A stretch of 23,476 bases of DNA from Priapulus caudatus (Eukaryota; Priapulida; Priapulimorpha; Priapulimorphida; Priapulidae): the NCBI RefSeq assembly GCF_000485595.1, contig NW_014578010.1, forward strand, positions 71,917-95,392, given 5' to 3'. The translations under genes were made by a program, and so were the position numbers. This document shows positions 18,304-23,476 of this stretch, piece by piece (the first letter of the stretch is position 1; the number at the start of each line of letters is the position of its first letter). The notes below the pieces were generated by a model, which saw only the letters and a list, made by a program, of their open reading frames with translations, had not been told where the DNA came from and ran no database searches.

Positions 18304-18352
<49 letters not shown>

Positions 18353-18526
18353 TTTTTATTATTTAAAATTTTTTATTTTTTAGATTCACTAGCCGGCGTA
18401 CCGGAGCGGCGGGACGCTGGTGGGGCTATTCCGCCCCAACGCCCCGACGCGGCAGGGGAACAGGCCGCCCCCGCCTGCGCCCGGCACCGCCCTCGCTGGC
18501 CTGGGCTAGCCCCCCTTGTACACGCC
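17935..18526. mobile_element. T-rich insertion with GGCGTGTACA ends
   Basis: The left end GGCGTGTACAGG and the inverse of the right end, GGCGTGTACAAGGGGGG, match. Inside, GGGGGGTCTGAGGGGCCCTC and GGGGGGTCCGGACCCCC are G/C-run blocks, followed by about 280 bases of almost pure T with scattered A, C and G, then a GC-rich piece. The Phe-rich frame across the T-run is not a gene. No target duplication was seen. Unit A lacks it. Confidence 0.5.
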
Positions 18527-18544
18527 GAGCTAGGCATTGACGAT

Positions 18545-18663
18545 GCACACCTGATAACAGAAACGCATTTTTAGAAGATTATAATTATGAATGAAAACGC
18601 TTTAACAAATTTGGAGCTAGGTTTTAAGTAACACAGGGCAATCTTTCACGTTTGACCATGTCT
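18545..18663 (+). repeat. Direct duplication, second copy
   Basis: This is the second copy of the segment at 17785-17902, with several one-base differences. After it the sequence continues into the H2A 3' spacer, as in unit A. Confidence 0.8.
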
Positions 18664-18861
18664 AAATTGCATAGTGCTAGCTTTGTGCAGCTAGCTTGCA
18701 ATGATTTATGGTGCCGTAACGTGTAGTAGTACTAAATTAGCAGCCGGATTGCTTATTGGCGTCAAAACATGTACCTATATCGGCATCACTAGACCGTCAC
18801 GAAATATAATTATGAAATTGGCAAATGATAGAAAAAGTCAATTTCTGGGAGAGAAATCGGT

Positions 18862-18877
18862 GGCCCTGAAAGGGCGC
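18862..18877 (-). terminator. Histone 3' stem-loop of H2A (unit B), damaged
   Basis: On the minus strand the text is GCGCCCTTTCAGGGCC then ACC. One T of the loop run is missing and the outer stem base is disturbed compared with GGCCCTTTTCAGGGCC. Confidence 0.75.
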
Positions 18878-18910
18878 GGTGGTTCACTGGTAACGTGCGC
18901 TGATTCCCAT

Positions 18911-19300
18911 TTAATGGCCTTGGCAGACTTCTTTGGCAGCAGGACAGCTCTGGATATGGGGCAGGAAAAACACGTCCTGGCTGATGGTGACTCCGGAGAG
19001 TCAGCTTGTTCAATTCCTCGTCGTTGGCGGATGCCAGCTGGCAAGAATGACGTGGGAGTAATTCTTGAACTCTTGTTGTCGCGAGCAAGCGTTATCCGGC
19101 CAACTCGAGTCACCTCAGGCGTTCAGGTATCAACGAACGGGCAGCCATGGTAAGATCGGGAGCTCCAGCGCCAACCCTCTCGCATAGTTGCCACTTACGA
19201 AGAGACGATGGATACGTCCAACAGGGAAACGCAGTCCAGCGCGACGCTTCTGCTCTTTCCTTTGCTCTAACTTTCCTCGTTTACACAAACGACGAAACAT
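18911..19300 (-). CDS. H2A: Histone H2A, unit B (many indels)
   Basis: This is the same gene as the unit A H2A. The minus strand keeps recognisable pieces in several frames: SRITPTSFLPAGIR where [19 protein letters not shown] is expected, NDEELNKLT, and the TAA at 18911-18913. The probable start is the ATG ending at 19300, but the N-tail is garbled (Ser-Gly-Arg-Gly is not clean). There are clearly more one-base gains and losses than in unit A, spread evenly along the gene and its promoter. It is 390 bases long against 374 in unit A, so insertions outnumber deletions. This could be a decaying copy or a stretch assembled from raw reads. Its divergent H2B partner and promoter are also present. 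Confidence 0.85.
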
Positions 19301-19655
19301 GTTTGACGAGAATGTATAATAGCGACGAAAAAGATCGACCAGTGTGTCCGCTACAACTCGTGCCAGGCCCTATATATACATCCGTAAGGATTGACTCGGA
19401 CTTCGGCATCCCACCAATAGACGAGCGCGAGATGCTTGTCACTGGCTGCGAAGCTAATGTTTTCAACTGCCTAAACCGGTTGTACGACGTATCTGGTTGC
19501 CCAGCTTGCTTCTCGCTTGAATTGACACGGATAATGGTGGTTTGAAATTCGCGTTGCCTTCTCAATCCACCCGGCCCTATAAATAGGGCGAGCGTCTACG
19601 GCTTACACATTCGCTGACTGGTTCTAAGCTACAAACCGCAATCTATCGTACACGC
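19301..19655. promoter_or_regulatory. Divergent H2A-H2B promoter, unit B
   Basis: TATAAATA lies at 19578-19585 for H2B and a TATATATA box near 19371-19378 for H2A on the minus strand (unit A has TATAAATA there). The CCACCAATAGACGAGCG block with its CCAAT motif is kept near 19411. The overall layout matches 8874-9213. Confidence 0.75.
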
Positions 19656-20048
19656 ATGCCGCCACAAGCCAAGTGCAAAAAGCCGTAGAAGAAGGCGGAA
19701 GGCTCAAGAAGAGGCCACTGATGCAGAAGAGGAGAAGAAGAGAAAGGAGAGCTCGACAGCATCTACATGCTACAAGGGTTGAAGGCAGGTCACCCAACAC
19801 CGGTATCTCTAGGCAAGGCGATGGGCATCATGAACAGCTTCGTCAACGACATCTTCGATGCGTATCGCCGGCAGAGTGCTCTCGTTCTGGCGGCACAGCA
19901 AAAAAAAAACCAAAAAAAAAGCCCGCTCAACCATACTTCGAGCAGGGAGATCCAGACTGCTGCCGTCCTCATCCTCCGGAGAGCTGGCCAACGCACGCAG
20001 TATACTTAGGGCACCAAGGCGTCACAAGTATGCACCAGCTCAAAGTAG
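19656..20048 (+). CDS. H2B: Histone H2B, unit B (many indels)
   Basis: This is the same gene as the unit A H2B. ATG at 19656 is followed by CCGCCA, so the second and third prolines missing in unit A are visible here. Clean pieces include [19 protein letters not shown] (for [18 protein letters not shown]), SREIQTA and a C-terminal end at TAG 20046-20048. In the centre (about 19905-19925) a stretch of As separated by two Cs replaces the LAHYNKRST codons. Such a run does not occur in unit A and looks like an assembly or base-calling fault. Near residue 50, bases consistent with VHPDTGI can be read, so the odd VTPDTRI of unit A is probably also an error. The H2A-H2B promoter lies upstream. Confidence 0.85.
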
Positions 20049-20080
20049 AGGGCCAACCGCCGTAGCGCATAAACCGGCAC

Positions 20081-20100
20081 CGCCGCTTTTTAGGCCAACA
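20081..20100 (+). terminator. Histone 3' stem-loop of H2B (unit B), damaged
   Basis: CGCCGCTTTTTAGGCCAACA stands in the stem-loop position, followed by TTTCTCCCAGAAAGATTATC, a damaged version of the conserved downstream motif. Confidence 0.6.
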
Positions 20101-21169
20101 GTTTCTCCCAGAAAGATTATCTACATTGCAAAGCCTGCTTCCATGACATCAATGGCGTACTACGATAATAAAACCGATTACCCAACCCGTCGCTGTATCT
20201 ATTATTGCTTACATTAATTACGGCTTCTGAGATCGCGTCAATCCAATACACTTGCGTTTTATAATCAAAGGGTTCTGGTCTTTAACACTCAGCAAGGATT
20301 TGGTATTTCGAATATCTTTCACCGTACTCACTCCCTATCTCCTTTCTCTGTTGGATGTATCACTACGCGATTAAGATCATTTGTTTTTTAAGAGAACATA
20401 ATTCTATATTCATCACACATTGTAATACATTGATTCAAATTGCTCTTATATTTTGTATTACATATTGGCACTGTCTGGCCAAAAAAAGCTGTCTTCAATT
20501 AATATTTTGCTTTCTATACATTGTTGATTGCACATATAAAGCATATAAACCCATACAGTCACTAAGAATTATGCTATGCTTTTAAAACATGTAAAGAAAT
20601 TCTTCAAGTCAAATTCTTTCAGTTATCCTTTTACATCTAAATTGCCGCACACGGTTCCTATGCTGTGTAATATTGGCGCATTTTTTGGGTTAGATTTAAC
20701 TGTTTTAGAACAGGGAAAACTAAATTAAGCTTATTCCAGACAAGCCAACACCTAAATTATAGATGCGTCTATAGTGGCTCTATAAAGTAAAATGTACGTT
20801 TTACTGATGTACGGTTAGCTACAAGGGCCACACGGTAGCCGTCCGAGACATTGCGTGTTGTGCTCGCGAGATCGCACTGAAATGTATGGGAGCGTCGCAT
20901 TAGATTGAGATGGCGGGAAAACGCTTCCTTGTATCCACAAGCACTTGAGGCGTTTCAATAACAAAATGAAAGCAAATAATCACGAATAGTATTTACTGCC
21001 AAAGCCCTACTGTTTATCTCCCCTATATTTCCTTTAATTTGCGTACAACACCCGTTGAAGAGAGCTGATGATTTACGATTGATATATCATTGTTTAGAAT
21101 CAATCGTATTTAAGAATCCCATATAATACAGCAAAGTATTATCTGCTAATAGTTACTAGTTATCAGGAG

Positions 21170-21300
21170 GGCATAGTCCAATACTGTGTACTCACAGTCT
21201 CACACAGCAATTGTATCCCGGTGTTACACTCTGATAGTGGTAAACACCTCCAGTGTCCAGTCTTATCACCGATGTATATATCGCTATGGAAACATATTTG
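21170..21300 (-). repeat. Copy of the dispersed TTACCATAGCGATATATAC core repeat, inverted
   Basis: On the minus strand it carries TTTCCATAGCGATATATACA, ATCAGAGTGTAACACCGGGA and GGACTATGCCCTCCTGATAA. It is the partner of 12945-13060. Confidence 0.65.
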
Positions 21301-21390
21301 TAGCCAGAAAGAGCAGTCGGACATTATATAAAATCATAAAATCATAATCATATTATACTATGGTAATATATTGGCCGCCATGCACAGTGT

Positions 21391-21394
21391 GTGC

Positions 21395-21451
<57 letters not shown>

Positions 21452-21477
21452 TATGTGTGCGTGCATGCGTGTGTGTG
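21391..21477. repeat. GT dinucleotide microsatellite
   Basis: A GT run ends in GCGCGTATGTGTGCGTGCATGC. It is the inverted partner of the tract at 12502-12592. Confidence 0.95.
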
Positions 21478-21569
21478 GATGAAATCGGCATCAGCGTTAA
21501 ATGAAATGTAAGCTATAAATAATAGCTATATATACCCATCTATTAGGTTATTATTTCATCTTTACACCA

Positions 21570-21665
21570 TTTATCCGTACTGAGTACACACACAGAAATT
21601 GTGTCCTTCTAATAGTGTAGTAAGCAGTGTTACCCTTGACGTATATATCGCTATGGTAATATCAG
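21570..21665 (-). repeat. Copy of the dispersed TTACCATAGCGATATATAC core repeat, inverted
   Basis: On the minus strand it contains CTGATATTACCATAGCGATA, ACTACACTATTAGAAGGACA and GTGTACTCAGTACGGATAAA. It is the unit B partner of 10021-10120. Confidence 0.65.
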
Positions 21666-21698
21666 TAACGTTTTTGACTGTCATATATATATATATAG

Positions 21699-21758
21699 AT
21701 ATATCAAGAGTCCATAATAGAAAATTCTATTCTTTTCTATTATGGACTCTTGATATAT
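21699..21758. mobile_element. 60-bp fold-back mini-element, unit B copy, perfect arms
   Basis: ATATATCAAGAGTCCATAAT plus AGAAAA on the left is matched exactly by TTTTCT plus ATTATGGACTCTTGATATAT on the right, around an eight-base centre. The unit A copy (10183-10242) has mismatches in its arms. Confidence 0.75.
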
Positions 21759-21893
21759 ATATACAATAGCTATATATCCCCTCCTATATAATTATTATTT
21801 TACCGTCACATAACGCAGCGATCCTACATCGACGTTTTTACACTATTTGTCCATAACAGACATGCAGGGTTACAGGGCCAATATTCACTTATA

Positions 21894-22342
21894 CATGGTT
21901 GATACAGAAGGACTGAAAAATGTTTCAAGGACAATTTATTGGAATTCATACACAGAACAAAACATACCTGGATTAATTTAATAATAACCCCATTCTTAAT
22001 CACTGTCACCTCTAAAACTTACCTGGATCACATTAATAACCCCTTCGAAACACTGTCAGCTCTACAACATACCTTGATTTACTGACTTACTGTAATTTGT
22101 GATCATTTAACTGTCTATAGCTTTTTAAGCTCATTTAACGAAATTTTTATTGAGGTTTGCACATTATTGATGGTACAAAATTTCTTTTTATTACAGGCAA
22201 GGATTCTTTCTAAAAATTCAAGGACATTTTCATGAAATTCAAGGACTTTTCAAGCACAAAATCAACATTTACTAAATTCAAGCACTTTTCAAGGACTCCC
22301 CTCAAATTCAAGGACATTTCAAGGACTGTGCGAATCATGTTA
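21894..22342. mobile_element. About 450-bp insertion with TTCAAGGAC repeats, absent from unit A
   Basis: Unit A reads TATTCACTTATAGCACGTAT without a break at 10368-10387. Unit B has CACTTATA, then CATGGTTGATACAGAAGGAC and, at the far end, CAAGGACTGTGCGAATCATG, then TTATATAGCACGTAT. TATA flanks both sides. The ends begin and finish with CATG but otherwise match weakly. The right third repeats AATTCAAGGACATTT-type units. There is no gene of any length in it. Its class is not determined. Confidence 0.7.
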
Positions 22343-22472
22343 TATAGCACGTATCGTTCGCCTACTTCATTATTACATTACATATGTTGTCAAATATTCA
22401 TGCCATTTGGTTTCTTAGGTATTGCGCGTGATGGGTAAAGCAAAGCAGAAATCATTTCTGGGAAGAAATGGT

Positions 22473-22488
22473 GGCCCTGAAAAGGGCC
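22473..22488 (-). terminator. Histone mRNA 3' stem-loop of H3 (unit B)
   Basis: The minus strand reads GGCCCTTTTCAGGGCC then ACCA, identical to unit A, and is followed by TTTCTTCCCAGAAATGATTT. It is undamaged even though the coding region upstream is badly broken. Confidence 0.95.
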
Positions 22489-22517
22489 GGTTGGTTTCAC
22501 TGGTACAGGCGCAGTGT

Positions 22518-22973
22518 TTAAGCGCGTTCGCCACGGATACGACGAGCGAGCTGGATGTCCTTGGGCATGATCGTGAAATCTATTGGCGTGGATGGCGTCA
22601 CAGCGTTGGTATCTATCAAACAGACCAAGCAAAGCGTAAACCTCGCTCGCCTAGCTCCTAAGAGGCCATCAACGGCGAGGAGCTCTGGAACCGTCACATC
22701 AAGTCTTTGAAGTCCTTGCGCGGATCCTCACCGGACGCAGGCGTTGGCAGGCCAGCTTTGCGGAATGAGCAGGGGCTCGGTGCTCCTTCTGGTAACGGAA
22801 CGGAGATCTCTCATCAGGCGACGCGTGCCGGGTTCCTGTAAACGGACGGAGTTCTTCACTCCTCCGGTAGTCACGGGGCAGCTCTAGAGCTGCCTTCGTC
22901 GCCGATAACTGCTTTCTAGTGGCCGCTTTGGCCTCCGCTTTGACTTACGACTGTCTTGCTTGTAGGAGCGCAT
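22518..22973 (-). CDS. H3: Histone H3, unit B (many indels)
   Basis: The minus strand carries an H3 gene from the ATG ending at 22973 to the TAA at 22518-22520. The 3' end is clear: the codons for [14 protein letters not shown] are exact. Further up, codons for the SAVM region, QKSTELLI, the LREIRR region and the KQTARKS tail can be followed, but each is interrupted by extra or missing bases. The span is 456 bases against 407 in unit A, so insertions dominate. The promoter keeps a TATA-like TATAATACAGCC near 23040 and a CCAAT motif. Whether this is a pseudogene or raw-read consensus cannot be decided here. The even spread of damage over coding and promoter regions, with an intact stem-loop, favours sequence error. 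Confidence 0.85.
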
Positions 22974-23150
22974 TATTGTATTAGTATTAGTAGACTGGGC
23001 ACGAAATCGAACTACGAAAATCTGTCTCTCTTAGCCATGGCTGTATTATATGTTAACTCTGATGGATACAGCAAATCTGTCTATTGGTTAAGCAGTTCGG
23101 GTCTGCTGAAACCGAAATTGGCCGCTTACATGCACATCGTTGCAATGCAC
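22974..23150 (-). promoter_or_regulatory. H3 promoter, unit B
   Basis: It aligns with 10960-11122: CCATGGCTGTATTATATGTT (TATA region, one base lost), CTATTGGTTAAGCAGTTCGG (CCAAT on the minus strand) and CTTACATGCACATCGTTGCA are shared. The 470-bp transposon of unit A is absent. Confidence 0.7.
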
Positions 23151-23476
23151 CGCACGCCGGCGTTCGGTACCCGAACAATTAACACGAGAACGAGCGCAAC
23201 CGGGTCCTGCGACTAGACGGGAAAACGTAACGAACCAATTTTCGCGACCAAAATGAGGTTCGTGGCTCTCGTTGCAATATACTAAAAGAATCCCCGTTGT
23301 CCAATTACTGCCTACATCACGTGCCTGTATCATAGTAAGTAACTGTAGACAACCTCTAATCAAGTTTGGTACGCGTGTAATATTCGCGCGTATATAAATT
23401 CAAACAGTTGCTTTCTAAGAGTTAATCAATCAGTGACGGTACCAATATATATCCTATCAAATAATAAACACCATAG
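23150..23476. repeat. Distal spacer of unit B, cut by the window end
   Basis: It follows 11602-11925 of unit A with one-base differences. It shows that the tandem unit continues beyond the window. No gene is seen. Confidence 0.75.

Larger units (their letters stand above)
16900..18860 (+). repeat. Histone unit B spacer, direct copy of 7255-8450
   Basis: Homology to unit A begins sharply at ATGTAACGTAGAAAAATAAT and continues through the CA tract to the H2A 3' end. Unit B has extra material: a hairpin near 17589-17620 and a block of about 760 bases (17903-18663) made of a T-rich element plus a duplicated flank. Confidence 0.8.
20443..21511 (-). repeat. About 1.07-kb block absent from unit A, inverted spacer family copy
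   Basis: Unit A reads GATTCAAATTGCT directly into ATAAATAATAGC; unit B has this block in between. Read on the minus strand it carries the same landmarks as spacers A and B: TTCATTTAACGCTGATGCCG, a CA tract, ATGGCGGCC, GTCCGACTG, the TTACCATAGCGATATATAC core and GGACTATGC. It is therefore a moved or duplicated inverted copy of the histone spacer repeat. The plus strand holds no supported gene. Confidence 0.75.

Noticed and set aside
18041-18574. Poly-Phe open frame
   Set aside because: It arises from the T-run in the inserted element and cannot be a real protein.
22010-22025. ACTTACCTGG resembling the start of U1 snRNA
   Set aside because: The following bases do not match U1 and the site lies inside a transposon insertion.

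Overview
The window looks like nuclear DNA of a metazoan, probably a marine invertebrate. Three things point that way: replication-type histone genes that end in the animal histone mRNA 3' stem-loop, a spliced membrane-protein gene with good GT-AG borders, and a high density of short DNA transposons, microsatellites and minisatellites. No bacterial or viral genes are evident. The species cannot be fixed from this sequence.

Left part (1-7250): a 66-bp satellite lies at the edge (1-335). Next is a minus-strand gene whose first exon (4146-4353) encodes a signal peptide and a membrane span. Its second exon (2759 down to about 2515) encodes a hydrophilic tail with an Asn-Pro-Asn-Phe motif. The intron between them is filled with GGTA, GT and CT microsatellites, and a GC/CpG-rich promoter-like block lies upstream (4320-5260). 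From 5475 to 7250 there is a CA tract, a solitary transposon end, a likely non-LTR retrotransposon tail, and otherwise unexplained sequence.

Right part (7255-23476): two direct copies of a histone repeat unit. Unit A is about 7255-11920. Unit B starts at 16900 and runs off the end. Each unit has the order CA-rich spacer, H2A (minus), H2B (plus), spacer, H3 (minus). H2A and H2B share a divergent promoter with two TATA boxes. All three gene types end in nearly the same 3' block: a shared 3' UTR, the stem-loop, and a conserved downstream motif. I found no H4 or H1 by eye. A third, truncated H3 (13944-14178, plus strand) is fused to the end of a transposon. Between and inside the units are many mobile elements whose borders can be read precisely, because the other unit often keeps the empty site: a 253-bp hAT-like element with an 8-bp duplication, a 470-bp element with a 9-bp duplication beside the H3 promoter, a roughly 2-kb hAT-like element carrying a 43-bp minisatellite, a T-rich element, and several perfect hairpins.

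Every full-length histone frame is broken, mostly by one-base losses in short homopolymer runs while codons around them stay normal. I read this as unpolished long-read consensus rather than true decay, at least in unit A. Unit B is worse. The 25-N gap at 12145-12169 also shows that the assembly is draft quality. Single-base conclusions are therefore weak; repeat borders and gene order are more reliable.
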